Notes: generated from the letters alone by a model not told the origin. DNA of 64,000 nucleotides from Acestrorhynchus altus (GCA_034509495.1 CM067514.1:11500602-11564601), one strand, 5' to 3'; shown: positions 11,509 through 24,814, counted from the first letter of the stretch. Made by a program: numbers and translations.

Positions 11509-12400
11509 AATGAACAAAGAAACACCCCATCAGTCAGTCACATTAATAAGGCGGGTCAGAAGGTAATTAGACTGGAATCTGATTCATTTTATTAACAAAT
11601 GAAACTGTGCTGGAAAGCATTCTAGCATATATAAATATATGGTTTTCACAAATATCCTGAATGAGTGGCTGTCATAATTATTCCCTGATGCCACAATCTT
11701 CTTTGTTGTTTTTTGTTTGTAAACCAGTGGCTAAAATGGATAAATCCCATCTTATTGATCAGCTTGAGGGTTTGCAAGGGTGAGAAAAAAATCGGTGCAG
11801 GAAGAACAAAGAGAACAGCCCTATCAGCCATCAATCAGACACATTAATGAGCTTATCGGGCCTTCTGGTCATAAGGTAATCAGACTAGAGTGTTAAATTC
11901 ATTAGCAAATGAAGGCAGAGTGTTTTCCTTTTGCCACTGACTAAAAACATATACTGGAGCATTCATAGGAGTATCTAAGTAGATGAAAAAAAATTGACAC
12001 ACATTTATAGTGTAATTAGTAGTTTTTGTTGTTTCTTGCATGCACCATTGTTTTGGAGGCATTTCTTTAAGCAACACTGAAGAATTAAAAACTCTTTTAA
12101 AAGTCATTTAGAAGATCACATTCTACTTCAGTTGGGCAGTAACTTCTCAAAAACATGCCAGAATACAAATCATGATCATTCTTAATGTAAGTAAAGTAAA
12201 AATATATACTTATATTTGTCCATAACCCATGCACCATGCAAAAGAAAACCTTGCAACTTCACAAACCGTGGCTTTCACACAAATCTTGAATGAGCTGCTG
12301 TCATAACTGTTTTCCTGACTCTGCAAACTTCTTCATTGTTCTGTCAGTTATACACTTCACCTCTAATAACTTAACATCAAAAACGTTTTCTTAAAAGCAA
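11509..12400. repeat. Local partial duplications
   Basis: 11509-11600 resembles 11801-11915 (CACATTAATAAG / CACATTAATGAG, AAGGTAATTAGACT / AAGGTAATCAGACT). 11637-11720 resembles 12264-12345 (CTGAATGAGTGGCTGTCATAA / TTGAATGAGCTGCTGTCATAA). The blocks look like a diverged multi-copy array of about 300 bp units. Confidence 0.55.
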
Positions 12401-13079
12401 GCAAAACTGAAGCAGATTACCTTAAAAGTCTTGAGGTTTGTCCAGCCTGGAGTCTTGTCCAGTTTGTGCACCAGGATCCGTTATCCGTTCCCTCTGAATG
12501 GGAAACTGCACTGCAGCCTTGTGAGAAAGAAGAAGTTGGTGAATTACCCTGCTGAGTTAGGGGAGGTTCTTTCTGAAGACTGAGACAAGGGGGGAGGAAG
12601 AGGAGGTGGAGGTAGGGGGGTCTGAAAGCCAGTGGGCCAAATCCACCCCTTACTGCCAGGAGATGATTATACTCCTGAACACTGTATCACATTTCATGTA
12701 CATGCTTAATTGTCTCCCAATTGATTGCTCTATAGTAACAGCCTATTAACTGATCTGCATTATAATGTGTGCACATGCTGCAGACTACATGTTTTGCAGG
12801 AGTGTGAGACAGCAGGTTTAGAATAAAAACTGCACTGAAGATGAATCACTGTAATCATGTTGGTCTTTTATTTACTTTCAGCTCTAAATGTGCTCTTAAT
12901 ATATAGTCCTGTTAGAGACTTTCTAATCTTAGCCTTCAAACGTGCACTTGTGAAAACTGTACAGTGTTCTGTAAGAGGTTTTGCATTTGAATTTTGTGTG
13001 TGTGAACTTAGTGTAGATCAGATGTCCCCAGGATGATATAAAATTGTGATCCATTTGATAAAAAAAAAAAAATCTAATG

Positions 13080-13760
13080 TAAAGGTTGTATACCAGTGTG
13101 TGGGTTCTCCATAGAACCTTCATAAAATTATCATTAATTTAACTGTAGTCCTTGAAAAGGTTCCTCAGACACACATCTCATTTACAGAAATTAAGAACAA
13201 TTACTGGGAAGGTTCCCACAAGAACCAAACATACTTGCAGAGGTATAATGGAACCTGTGCACTATATACCAGTTTTTGAGTTTTTCCAGGGCTGTTTAAC
13301 TTACACAGGTTTCTCATATTCACGCATCTCCTTTCCCTAAAGAACATCTATTAAAAGGTTCTTCAGCATAGCATAAATGGTTTCCTGGAGGTTAAACGTT
13401 TGAAGTACCTGTGCATTATGAGAAAGTTCAGTACCAGTTTGTGGGTGTTTCCAAGGTTCTTCAAAGGTTCCTTAAAGAACCATCAAATGAAAGAGTTTTC
13501 ACTGAACCAAAACTGGTTTGCTGGGCTTTAAAGCTTTGTATGCATTCGGAAAAGTTTCTTTACCATATTACTGTGATTTACAATGGTTCTTCACACAAAA
13601 TTTGCAAAAGAGCAATTTAAGTTAGGTCATTCAGTCATCATTGTTTGGAGGTTAGAAGATTCTTCAGACTTGTGCATCTCATTTACAAAAAAGGTTCTCT
13701 GAACAACGTAAAAGTTCATCCGGGAACCAAACACGGTTCTCCTATGACAAAGAACCCACA
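13080..13760. repeat. AGAACC/GGTTCT dispersed-repeat cluster, largest copy
   Basis: About ten occurrences of GGTTCT, GGTTCC or AGAACC spaced roughly 40-80 bp apart, such as AGGTTCTTCAAAGGTTCC then TTAAAGAACCATCA near 13453-13490. Units are diverged, with no long open frame. Confidence 0.65.
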
Positions 13761-13788
13761 TACATAAGAATACATAAGAGAGAAAACA

Positions 13789-13810
13789 GTGTGTGTGTGT
13801 GTGTGTGTTT

Positions 13811-13895
<85 letters not shown>
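13789..13895. repeat. (GT)n microsatellite, about 107 bp
   Basis: Over 50 GT repeats with two TTTGTG interruptions near the left end. Confidence 0.98.
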
Positions 13896-13896
<1 letters not shown>

Positions 13897-13989
13897 TCTA
13901 GATGAAATACCCTATGTTTGTTTGTTCTCCCTAAGTCTTTACTGCTGTCTAACTTCCTCTGTAACACCCCAGCCACCTTGTCCACCTAC

Positions 13990-14085
13990 CTCTGACCGGC
14001 TGGGTGGCCGAGCAGCTGAATGCAGTTCCCAAATGCTCACGGCTCCGCCGATCGAAGTCACTAGTGAGGTGAAACAGCAGGTTTA
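13990..14085 (-). promoter_or_regulatory. CpG-rich stretch with strong minus-strand donor: candidate non-coding first exon or promoter of the fibrillin gene
   Basis: In CpG-poor surroundings this stretch carries several CpGs (TCGATCGGCGGAG, GCTCGGCC, CAGCCGG on the minus strand). It ends at 13990 in a strong donor, TCAGAG|GTAGGT. It lies 5.2 kb upstream of the putative acceptor at 8794 on the same strand. The opposite strand can also be read as an exon, so the assignment is tentative. Confidence 0.28.
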
Positions 14086-14859
14086 GAAAACAGTAAAAGC
14101 ACAGACTGCACCAAGAATAGCTTGCACTTTTGTTCTCAGGTTACAGGGGCCACTTTTGGGACTTTCATTAGAAGAACATAGTTTAGGAAGTTCATTAAAG
14201 GGCACCTTTTGTTTAAAGTAAATCACTAAAGGCCTGTTTGGCAAACCTCTAGTTCTGACTAGTGTGTTGTTAAACTAATGAGTGAAATTAGTGTAAAGTG
14301 TGTTCATGACGTTTTGGAGCATGCCTGTACCATCACGTACTGTACCAGGGTTTAATCACTGTATCCAATGTGCTGTAGAGTTGCAGGAGTGATTTGCAGT
14401 CTGTTTCCCAACCCCCATGGGCCATACTGTGTCTGCTGCAGAACATGGGATAGGAACAACATTTCTGGCTCAACCCCCCTCCCCCAAGGCCACTGCTGTT
14501 CACCCCCTCCTTCCTAAACAGAACCACATTTTCTACAGGGAGAAAATGGTCTCTTTTCCCCTGTACTCACTAACTCTCCACTCTTCTGGTTCTGTCCATG
14601 TTCATAAAGGCATGACAGGGGATCAAACAACCTTCTGGAGTCTATTTAATTAGATGTGTGGGTCTTCTCAAGGTTTGTCACATGGACTACAAAGCTATAG
14701 TACAGTAAGGCCCAAATGTCTTAAGTTATATTGGATTTTTCATGGAAATATGGCCATAATCTGCTGAGCGTGCTTGAGTACAGCAAAGAAAAGTCTAACA
14801 CTTTATTTGTTGATCCAAAATTCCATCAGCCAATGTGCACCCAATTCCATTCCATATGC

Positions 14860-15260
14860 ACCCAGTCACAGGTTCTTAGAAGCGTTCAACTTGTTACTGA
14901 ATAGGTTTAAAACCTAGAACCGTTACGTTTGTTGGTTTTATTGGTACTCTAAATCTAGAGAGCGACCAACTGAAAGGTTCATCAAGAAACTCTTTATCAA
15001 AGAATCAAAGGATCCAAAAACAAACCCAAACCTCAACCCAAAATCTAAGCATTTTCCTTACTTAGTTCATAAACCTAACCCTGGTCCTGTTCGAACCCTA
15101 ACACTGTTAGGAATCAAGGTTCTCCTGATAGTTTATTGGCAATTTGAACATCTGTAGATGATCTATATGGTAGTTCATTTAACTCATGATTCTATATAAT
15201 ACTAAAAAGAGGTAATGTACAAGCTACAAAGAATCAGGTTCTTAGAAAACCTAAAATAGG
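14860..15260. repeat. AGAACC/GGTTCT repeat cluster
   Basis: Repeated AGGTTCTTAGAAG, AGGTTCATCAAGAAAC and AGGTTCTTAGAAAACC blocks plus a stretch of AACCCTAACCC-like words (15020-15105). Confidence 0.55.
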
Positions 15261-18218
15261 TTCTTTGTATTTGCTATTTGCTATTGTATTTGTATATTTA
15301 AAGAGTACATACACTCTCTAAAGTGAGTCTCCACCTTATAATGCATGTTATAGGGTCAAGAGTGAGTGTGCAGAGGCACGGCCTGGTGAGTAACAAGGAG
15401 GGTAGAAAGCAACCAATTAGCTGTCACCACAACAACCAATGGCAGAGTCATCATTTGGAAGGTTGCTGCCCACCTCCATATACCAGAGGAAAATACTACT
15501 CATTTCATCATCAGTCGATCATTCACTGTGTGTAATGTCACTGCAGTGCCATCTTTAAGGTGTTGTACTGTGAAACTTACTTTTATCATCTTTGGTAGCA
15601 TTTAAAGCAATAAACCTAGAAAATCAGAAGCAAAGAGGGGATATGATATTAAGACAAACCCAGGATGGATGCCAAAGTCTGGTCTTTGGATAAATTATAA
15701 TTTATTATAACATTGATCCAAATGACCTGACTGAACATGTTATCATTGTTGCCTCTGTGACAGCAACTATGCTACTAAACTCACAATCATTTCATGGGTA
15801 CAGAATTGGTTTACATATTCCTAGAAAAGGTAAATGTCTCTAATGAATGAAACTCAGTATAGTGACCTTAATTTGCATTAAACTGTCCTCTCGTTGAAGC
15901 AAAATATTACAAATATATGACAAATTCAGTTAGGAATGATGATGAAGTTTTAGAAACCCATATAGGTAACTAGCTTAATAAGTATTCGATTGTGTGCCAA
16001 CATTGTAAAGCACAATGGAAATCTTGAAGTTGAGTAGAAAGTGGGCATTTAACAGTCTTAACCACACCAGATTAATTAGTTTCTGCTGCTTTGGTGCCTA
16101 TTTACTAGCTACATAAATTACTACCTTGGGACATCACTTGCTGTTTATTTTACGTCCAGTGCCTGGCTTTTGGTACACAGCTAACTGTTATTACTGGAGC
16201 CCATTAAAAAGGAGCTAATTTCATGTTTTGGACTATTTATCCCAATTCTTCCCTCCATTTACTCAATCCTGTTAGGGCTCTATATATATATCATATATGA
16301 TGCTCCCAGAACACTAGGAGAGTGAAAACAAGCACATGCTTCCTGATGCAATCAGTCTCCATTTGAATGGCCACCATTGCATCAATACTTGGCAGTCAAC
16401 ATGCTTGGAGGAGGTCCCAAGCTCCGATACAATGGCTAACAGATGCCTGTGCTGACCAGCATCACATTAGGTGTGATGTGGGGAAAGAGCATCATCTACA
16501 CAAAAGAGAGATTTTACTCTCTCAGACTCCAGCTTCCAATAGAAAACAACATTAGCCAGGATTGTGTAGAGTTTACATACACTTTAAGCATTTAAATGGT
16601 CTTTTAGATTGGTTTATTTCTCTATCACCAGAAAAACATGTTGCATTACTACAAAGAAATGTTTAGCATTAAAGTGCAGAAACTGCAACACTTATTGAAT
16701 TTACTTTTTCTTGTCTTCGCAGAGCTCAAGATCACACATGCATGTCCTCAGAAAGCAGAAAACAGATTCCTGCCATTTCTGAAGTTTCCCTGTTTTGTAG
16801 ATCATGGATAACACATCCTAGAGCAACCAAATAAAGATGCAGTTGGTCCCCATATGGGCCCAGTCCCTCTGAGACTTCTAATTCAATTCTGTCATGTGGA
16901 GAGCTTGGCAAATGTCACTTTCAATCCACTGTGTGGTGTAGTGGGGGTAGATTCTTGAACACTAGCCCAGTCTCTTTGCCAAAAACTGTCTTGGACTACT
17001 TCTGGCCCCCAGCACACCAAGCAAACTGTTTTCATTAGGTGGCTGACAGAGACGACCTGCAATGCTGACAGGACCCAGCATGAACAGAACGTCTTTTCTG
17101 TCCAGAAGTGACACAGCCCATACCCCAAATTTTCCTAGGGACTAGGAAGTGTTTGGGGACCGAGAAATTTATTTTTTTCTTTACTAGATGAGAACAGACT
17201 GTCTTAACGTTATAAAGTTAAGATATATCTTCTGGCACAGTTTCATAGCCCAAATAGCAAAATTTTCCGAGTCCATCATGCGAACTTCAAAAAGAGTGAA
17301 TAGATGTCCTTTAAATGAGAAAACTCTACAGAGACTGTGAAGATTTCAAAAATCCAGGCTTCTTGGATAAAAGTCTCTGTTTTGAGCCCCATCAGCTCTC
17401 TACACTAATGGGACACAAAGAAGAGTTGCATGGATTTACATGGACATGTGAAGAACCTGGGTAAAAGGGTCATGTTTACAAAAGGGGTTTAGGCTGCAGA
17501 GTGACTCTGGTTAAAATGCATTAAGTCTCCAAATGCGCCTTATGTATATCTTTAAACCACAGCACTGCAGCTTTGACATGCATAAAGGATAAACAAACCG
17601 CCTTGTTTGGAGAAAAGGCGGGCCGCATGGTTAGGCGGGTGGTGAGATGGAGCTGAATGGAGGTTTTGGACGCGTCTCATGGTTGGGTCTACTGTGGAGG
17701 CCGTGGGGTCTGGGTGGAGTTTATCCCAGCGTATAGAAGCTTCCAGCTGGACACCCTGTAGTCTTGTGGTTAGGCCTGAGGAAGAGAAACGTTCAACAAG
17801 GATCCTCCTGGCATGAGGGAAGGAGAAAAATGGAAAAACATCTTCCACTCAGAGAGGAAAAAAGCGTGTGCGAGATGTGGTGTTTTTGGTAGATATCATC
17901 TTGAGGTCGGTCTGAGCTCATTAGACCAAGCCAGGATCAATTGAGGCCTGACAAATGCCCATGTGGTCAGAAAGGGTGCACTTTGTGGTTGGCGGGCAGA
18001 AAGAACGATGGCTGACTTCACCATGAGTCCGCTTTGAAGAGGTTGCATTTATTTGCCCAGCTTTATTTCAATCACTTACTTAGAAAACATCATGGCAGGC
18101 CGGAAGAGGGCAGGATTATTTTTGGGGAAGCAGTTTTTGGATTTTAATTTTATAGCAGTTTTATTGCTCTTTTAAACTCTAGAAATTCTGAATTTTAACA
18201 TATTAGATTTTTTATATT
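15261..18218. other. No gene recognised; one CpG-richer patch
   Basis: 17615-17750 has several CpGs (AGGCGGGCCGCATGG, GGACGCGTCTC) and might be regulatory. No convincing exon on either strand. Confidence 0.45.
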
Positions 18219-18374
18219 CACTATATGTCCAGACGTTTGTGGACATCCCTTCTTGTTAATGCATTCTAACAAAATCTCTCAAAATCTAGTAGAAAGCCTT
18301 CTTTGGACAGTAGTGACAGTTACGCTAAAAGAAACAAAAGAAATGAGCAGTCCCAATATCTTTGTCCATATAGG
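18219..18374 (-). mobile_element. MITE family A, short internally deleted copy with both ends
   Basis: Starts CACTATATGTCCAGACGTTTG and ends CAATATCTTTGTCCATATAG. Both terminal inverted repeats are present but only about 100 bp lies between them. Confidence 0.75.
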
Positions 18375-19154
18375 GTATTATGGCTGCAAAAAATGAAATG
18401 ACATATTATGATTATACTTATTACTACATATTCAAACAGAGATATTCCAGGGTGAGAAATTGGGATAGTTGTGAGAATTCTCATTGGACTGGTAACATTT
18501 TCAGCTGGTTACACTCAAGTGTATATTTACAGTCATTTATTTTGTAGTAATTTAGCAATTACAGCGGCCCCATCCTCAAGGATATAGTCACGGTTTGCTG
18601 ATTGTGATTAAGTGGTTAGAGAGGGCATGTTCTACAAAGTTCAATACTCTTTGTGTTACTGATGCAGCAGTATCTATATATGGATCATATGTAGATGGAC
18701 AACAACATTCAAACAAAAAGCTACTTTAGGAGGTTGGAGCACAGACATAACTGAAGAGTGTGCATTGAAAAACACTGAAAGGAAAGTTACCAAGCTGTAA
18801 TTTCTACTATTAGCATTAGTTTATAAACTAAAAGTTTCTTCACCCACTTTGTCCCCTATGTGAAGGCTATGAAGCAGTCCTGTGAAGTTCCACTGCATGT
18901 TTTTGTGACTAACAGATGGAACGCCACTGGAGCTTAGAAGAGAATGCTCTCTACTAATTCTGTTACATTAAATAACTAAGGCTTGCACTGGCATGCTTCA
19001 TGCTGAGTGATGTGAGAAAGGGCCATCTTATCCACCCAAATAGACACTCTCTTTAACTCAAAATAAATGCTCCTAGAGCATAAGGATGCAATTCATGCTT
19101 ACAACTTTAATCTCAAATCTGGAAAAAGTCATATTATTATGATAAGCTCATCAA
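18375..19154. other. Nothing recognised
   Basis: AT-rich sequence without splice-bounded coding or a known repeat. Confidence 0.5.
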
Positions 19155-19385
19155 ATTGGTCAGATAGTCTGAGCTGGTCTTCAATGGCCAATGTGGTTAA
19201 AAAGCCAGTAACCCATTTGATTTCACCCATTTGATTTTGGTCTTGATGCTCATGCTGGTCAACCTGGTTGTCTAGCATAGTCAGGTTGTTAATATTTGTC
19301 AATCAGTTAAACTGTAAAATATAAACAAATAGAAGCCAAAAAACTGGCCTGCAGCCTGGAGTTGGCCAGGCTGATTTTTTTTAGC
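19155..19385. repeat. CTGGTC/GACCAG degenerate repeat
   Basis: Recurring AATTGGTCAG, GAGCTGGTCTTC, ATGCTGGTCAACCTGG and GTTGGCCAGGCTG words, a low-copy degenerate repeat found also at 39328-39545. Confidence 0.45.
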
Positions 19386-20049
19386 AAGAAAATATTTCAC
19401 TGCTGTTAGTCGTAATAAGAATTCTAAGACATGATGCAAAACGGCCTGTTTTTTGTGTAAGGATGTGATTATTTTTGCCTAGCAAAGAAAATACAGTTAG
19501 AGTGGGAGTGGAGTTGGGGGCCAGTCTGTATTATTTAACACCCCCACCCCCACCCCCATTCTGAAAACTGAAAACAAGTCCCACTCCAGCTATATTCCAA
19601 TATATTAGAAATACATTACTGAGGTCTTGATAAAACACGATTAAAGACTTTGTACTTTATTCGCTGAACATTTTGGTCAATTCCTCAAAAGCATCAAAGT
19701 GATCCTAAACAGAGCTAGTTCATTTTGAGGAAGCTTGCTTCATACTAATCATAAGGCACTTTGACTCCTTCGCAGCCCTTAATCCAAGTCTGAAACACCT
19801 TGTTCTTTTTTACGACCGTTTCAGTAACTCTAACCTCACCTACCCTCCAGCAGCAGCTGTACTCGGCCTGTGATGTAGCCCAGGAAGAATGCAGGACTTC
19901 AAAACACAAGCGGAAGGACAAAAGTGAGTTGTGTTGAGGCTGTAAGAGTCATCCCATAAAGCCCATTACAGCAGGCCCCATCCATCCAGTTATTCCCAAT
20001 GGCCTCACGTGTCAGAATATGGGATTGGATCATCCCATCCCATGTGTGC

Positions 20050-20106
<57 letters not shown>

Positions 20107-20998
20107 TGGGTGTGTGGGTGTGTGTTTGTCTGTGTGTATTAGGCTTCTGAGCTGATAGAAGGCATTGTATGTCATCTCTGGGGCATGCTTTAAAGCCTCC
20201 TAAAAACACCCAGATGAGGGAAGGAAGAGAGCCAGAGAGAAGGCAAGAGAGTGACTGATGTTTGAGGAGTTTTGGAATCACTGGGTCATGCAATAAGATT
20301 TCCTGGAAGTGGGCTCAGAAATTCCACCATCCTTGTAACAGCTAAACAGCAAAAAAGAAACAAAAAGGAGAATCTAAAAATGTGAGGGGAAAATGGGGAC
20401 AGGGTAATGAAATTACACAGCTGAAAACAAACATTGTCATGGCCTTAATGATTGGATGGAAGACATCCTTAATTTTTCAAATTTAATTTAGCATAAACAT
20501 ACAAATGTTTACTCAAATGCTACACAGAGCTTTTGGAAACGAATAAAGAAGCTAATAAAAAATACTGGAACTAGCCAACAGAGGAACAGGCGATGGCTTG
20601 TATGAAAAGGCAGGGATGAGTGGGTGGGGTTAAAATGTGGTGAACTGAATATGCGTAGATATGTAAATAAATTGTTTCTTGCAACATAACAGAATCTGTG
20701 ATTAAAAAAAAAAGTATAGTCCACTTTTCTATTGCACGGTACCTACACTACTCTGCTCTGTTTGCTTGTTTGTTTTTTGCTTTTGCACTAGATGAATTTA
20801 GTACCTGGAATCAGGTTCTTTTTTCCTACCTGGTTCCTGGTTCCAAATTAGCAGAGTGTGGACTAATACATGATGGCACCTTGTAAATTGCCGATTTGCC
20901 AGAGACAGTTGTTACTCTACAAGATGCAATGTAGACATCCAGCACTATTGTTGTGCTATGTGCTATCACATATATGTTGTTTAGGTTGTTATATACAT
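19386..20998. other. No gene; repeats and a possible repeat fragment
   Basis: Includes the GT microsatellite and, at 20738-20850, GGTACCT/CCTGGTTCC words typical of a degenerate fish repeat. No exon seen. Confidence 0.45.
20043..20137. repeat. (GT)n microsatellite with GGGT variants
   Basis: A GT run with TGGGTGTGGG interruptions in its right third. Confidence 0.97.
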
Positions 20999-21215
20999 GG
21001 ACATTTACATTACATTTAGTGGTATTTAGCTGATGCTCTTATCCAGAGTGAGTTACATATTACATATTTGTGATCCAATGTAGTGTAAGGAGTCTCGCTC
21101 AAGGAATCTTATTGGTGTTGCACAGCATAGTTGCCCAGACTGGGAATTGAACCTCAGTCATGCACATGGTCTGGTGACTTACTGGCTGTATTCTCTGTTG
21201 CACCACACCAACCAC
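20999..21215 (-). mobile_element. SINE-like fish repeat
   Basis: Contains TAGCTGATGCTCTTATCCAG then AGTGAGTTACAT, AAGGAATCTTATTGGTG, TGGGAATTGAACCTCAGTC. These blocks are diagnostic of an abundant teleost repeat; the GAATTGAACC part recalls a tRNA T-loop. Orientation is tentative. Confidence 0.6.
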
Positions 21216-22229
21216 TTGACACCATAGACCATTTTTGTGCTTGTAAACACAGAGATTATGTATTTTGTGGGTGAATCTTAACTGGTGGCAGAAACACTGT
21301 TCCCATAGTGGTGTTAAGTGTAGGAAAATGGGGATATGGATCATCCAAACACCTTTTCCAGTTATTTGAACGGCTTGTTAACAAAATACAGATTGTACTA
21401 CCCTAATAAACTAACTCTTAGCAAAGGAGTGAGGTTTCCTGATTTGTACTCTTTGTCAGGTCAGTAGATTAAGGACCATACTTGACAAAGTTACAGTGGT
21501 TGGATATATCCATCTGCTTTTTTGGAGACCAGCATACAACAGATCCTAGCATGAACAAAAAACACTCTCAAAGCATACAAATCTCTCAATGTCTCCAATT
21601 TTGCATTTTGTGCTCATGTCCAGGACATTAAATAATACAGCAACCATTGTATTGCCTAACCAGCAACAAGCACGCACAGTACAACACAGCTCTACAAGAA
21701 GTGGGCTGTTATCAAGACGAACAGCTATATACATATAGTAAACAATACATATGTGCTTGCGTTATTATTATTAACTCTTCTTCATTGTTTAATGTACAGT
21801 GTAATGTACTGAACTGCTGATGCTACTGCATAAGTGTGTGTAAAATATGCTGTAAATCTAATGTAGGCTAATACAGTTGAAATGAAATAATATGAAATGA
21901 GAACTGCACAGACAAGAATTCTGGATGATTCCATCAGTTCAGACTATCTGTTTAATAGCTATTAACCATAAACATCTGTGTTTTGTCTCAATGGTATTCT
22001 ATAAACACGAAGTTTAAAATTCTGATTCTGACATTCAACAGTGCAACAAGACATTTTTGAAATCATACACATTTAACTTATTTCTGGAAGTTTTCTGCTT
22101 CCATAATGTGCACAACTACCAGTTACGTAAGCATGACATATTTCCAAAAATGGTCGATTGTGAAAGTTTACCAAAAAGCAATTAGAGTTGAGTAGACATA
22201 TTCATACATATTCATGTAGGTACCATGTA

Positions 22230-22450
22230 GTTCCCCTATAAGGACTGTGGGAAGCCTTCACAGAAACCTTTAAATAACTATTCAAGACTTTATCTGTCAC
22301 TGAGAAGAACCATTCATGAATTCGAATGGATCTTGTAATTTTTCATGATTCCCTACAGAACTATTGCCTTTACTGAAGTAACGTCAGAGACTCCCTTTTT
22401 TGGGTGTAGGATCATGTGTCCAAGAACCACTGTAGTTTCTGAGTGTACTG
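22230..22450. repeat. AGAACC/GGTTCT repeat cluster
   Basis: GAGAAGAACCATTCATGAAT, CCAAGAACCACTG and related words; the same family as 13080-13760. Confidence 0.45.
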
Positions 22451-22742
22451 GAGTTCTGATGAATTTTAATAAAAGGTTGAAAAATGACCTTGAAGTAGAA
22501 GCTTAAATAAATGGTCTTCTATGATTTCAGTGGTCTGTCTTCTCACTTCTTTCCTGTTTTCTTTTCCCCTGGTCCATTTTCACACAGGGGAAGATATAGA
22601 ATGGAGAGAGTGAGGTCACCAAGTATCCTCCCCTGATTAGTGGGCCTGCATTCTCAGGGAAATTATATTGCTTTCCATAAGGAGTTCTCAGAGTCTGCAG
22701 ACTATAGACTACCTCTGTCCTGCCCTTATATTACCTCACAGT

Positions 22743-22761
22743 AAAAAAAAAAAAAAAAAAA
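22743..22761. repeat. Poly(A) tract
   Basis: About nineteen consecutive A. No recognisable SINE body was seen just 5' of it. Confidence 0.9.
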
Positions 22762-23689
22762 CACAGCCAATTTTTAGCCACAATTTCATTCAGCACAAAT
22801 AATTTCACCTCCATTCGGCAACTCTTTCTTGCACAGTGTTGTCTTATTGTTTTTGTCTGACTACAGTATAAAAAGTATGTGTTTTGTTGTATTGAGAATG
22901 GCACATTTTAGTACATATAGTTTATGAACAGTATATATTCTAATACACAAATTGGAGTAAAATTAAAAAAAAATGTAACATGAAGCTTAATGTATTTTTG
23001 TGTTTATGAGTATGATTACATTAATTTTAAAATATGTCTATAACCCATATGTTCCCATATGCAAAATATGCATTTCATTGTTAATGCCATTAACAGTATT
23101 GTTAGTATAGTGTGAATATTGTTTCTATTGTTGCAAAATTGCTGTTTTTGACATGATTTGAATCTGGCAGTTGTTCACATTGTGCCAAAATTTAAATTGA
23201 TTAGTAGATCAATGGACTAATAGAAATGTGCATAATGATGATGTGAATCTTTTTACTGTGATTGCCATTGAACAAGGTTTTTCCTCTCTACTGTACATGT
23301 AGATTTTTTAAAACATTTTTGCACAACAGCTGTGACATGAACATGTATGGGTGTGCTAGGCACATAGCAGAACCGTTGACCTGACCTAATTAAAGACAGG
23401 TCTGCACTATTTTGACTACAAGGTATTTGTTGTATCATGTTGAATTATTGGTTTATTTATCAACACCCACAGAAACTCACCTGATCAAATCAGAAGTCCA
23501 GATGTGGTCAGAATTCTTGCTGTTGGCAACACTAACTGATTTATTAGAAAGGTCATTCCTACATCCCAACATAAGATACAGCCCTTTAGCTTATGTCAAA
23601 TGTGTCCAATCAAGGTTCATGTCTTCTGTCATGCAGCACCTGTACTTCATTTTAGGGAGTTGAACCCCACTCCTACTGCTCGCCCTCGT

Positions 23690-23707
23690 GCTTTATCTTG
23701 ATAAAGC
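23690..23707. promoter_or_regulatory. Perfect inverted pair of GATA sites
   Basis: GCTTTATC, TT, GATAAAGC: two 8-bp arms with a 2-bp spacer. Each arm holds an (A/T)GATA-type core. It lies in a locally CpG-richer 100 bp (23680-23780). Regulatory use is a guess. Confidence 0.3.
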
Positions 23708-24814
23708 TAATCCCATGTCCCGGTGCGAGTGGATGGAGGCCGTGCTAAAAGAATGATTTGCAGCTCTGAACATGCGAGCATCATGGCCTGTCTTCATACA
23801 CACCAAATGTTTTGAGTTTAGCCTGACTGTAAACTTGTCATGTACGTTTGTTTGAATGGTAATTCAGAAACATATGTAATTTTTACTTGCTATTTTTCCC
23901 CCTCTCTGTTTTGTTGTGTCACTGAAATACATTACAGCTCCACATGGTTCCAATAAACATTCTCCGTATGCACCCTTTATTGAGTGAGGAGCCCAGCCAC
24001 ACCCCTAATGTGGAATTGCGATAGTGTAAGGAATGTGGAAAGAAAGCAGGATCACACGAATATATAATTTCAAGTCTTAAGGTGAGGCATTAATTCTACT
24101 GTCAGCACTCAGTAGCCTGTCATATATGTCATGTATATGTTATATATAAATAAATTATAAAGTACATTGTGTTTGCTGTATTTCTGTGTATGCATGACCA
24201 TTTCCAATGCTCTCCTGAAGTTTTCCCAATCCCTATTCTCAGTCCATCAGTTGAGCTGCAGGGAGAACAGGGTTCTTTTAAATGGGTTCTTCACACTGTG
24301 CTATTCAAATGTTTTTTTCTAGCTGTGTTCTTCTAACCAACATATCAATACCTTCACTGGTCCACAGCACATTCTGTTGAGTGGCTACTGACATTATGTT
24401 TATTTAGGTTTATTCTAAGGTTAAATAGGTTGTGAGTAATGTAACACACACATACAAAATCTTTATGTTAGGTGGGTGTGGGAATGGTACATACATGATT
24501 TCTTTCTGCTGGTCTTGGGTTACTGTTGACAGTAACACTGACCATACACTCTGGTCTCAAAGAAAACGTAATCCCCTCTTCCGCACTGATTCAGAACACA
24601 GCACCCACTCTCTTGGTGTGTGTTAGTCTGAGTGACTGGGTCTTCTCAAGCCTACGCCTGGGCAGGGTGGAGTGAGTGGTGTTACACATTTGGGAACTGA
24701 GTTATAGTAACATTAAAATGAAAACAATGCAGTGATCAAAACACATTCACATGGCAACTTTAAAGAAGAAGCAAATGTTCCTTAATTGTTGCCCTCTTCA
24801 TTATTAGTGTTGGG

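Noticed and set aside
13966..14061. Plus-strand exon-like block with acceptor CACCCCAG and donor GAG|GTGAAA, encoding PPCPPTSDRLGGRAAECSS
   Set aside because: No recognisable protein, no neighbouring plus-strand exons that join in frame, and the minus-strand donor there is better. Kept only as a regulatory/first-exon candidate.
17552..17848. Minus-strand frame with an internal MRR start recalling FBN1, in a CpG-richer patch
   Set aside because: No signal peptide or furin site, and the true fibrillin start exon is at 8527-8711.
21002..21215. tRNA gene
   Set aside because: Only a T-loop-like GAATTGAACC is present without a foldable cloverleaf; best seen as a SINE-like repeat. The same holds for 10393-10715.
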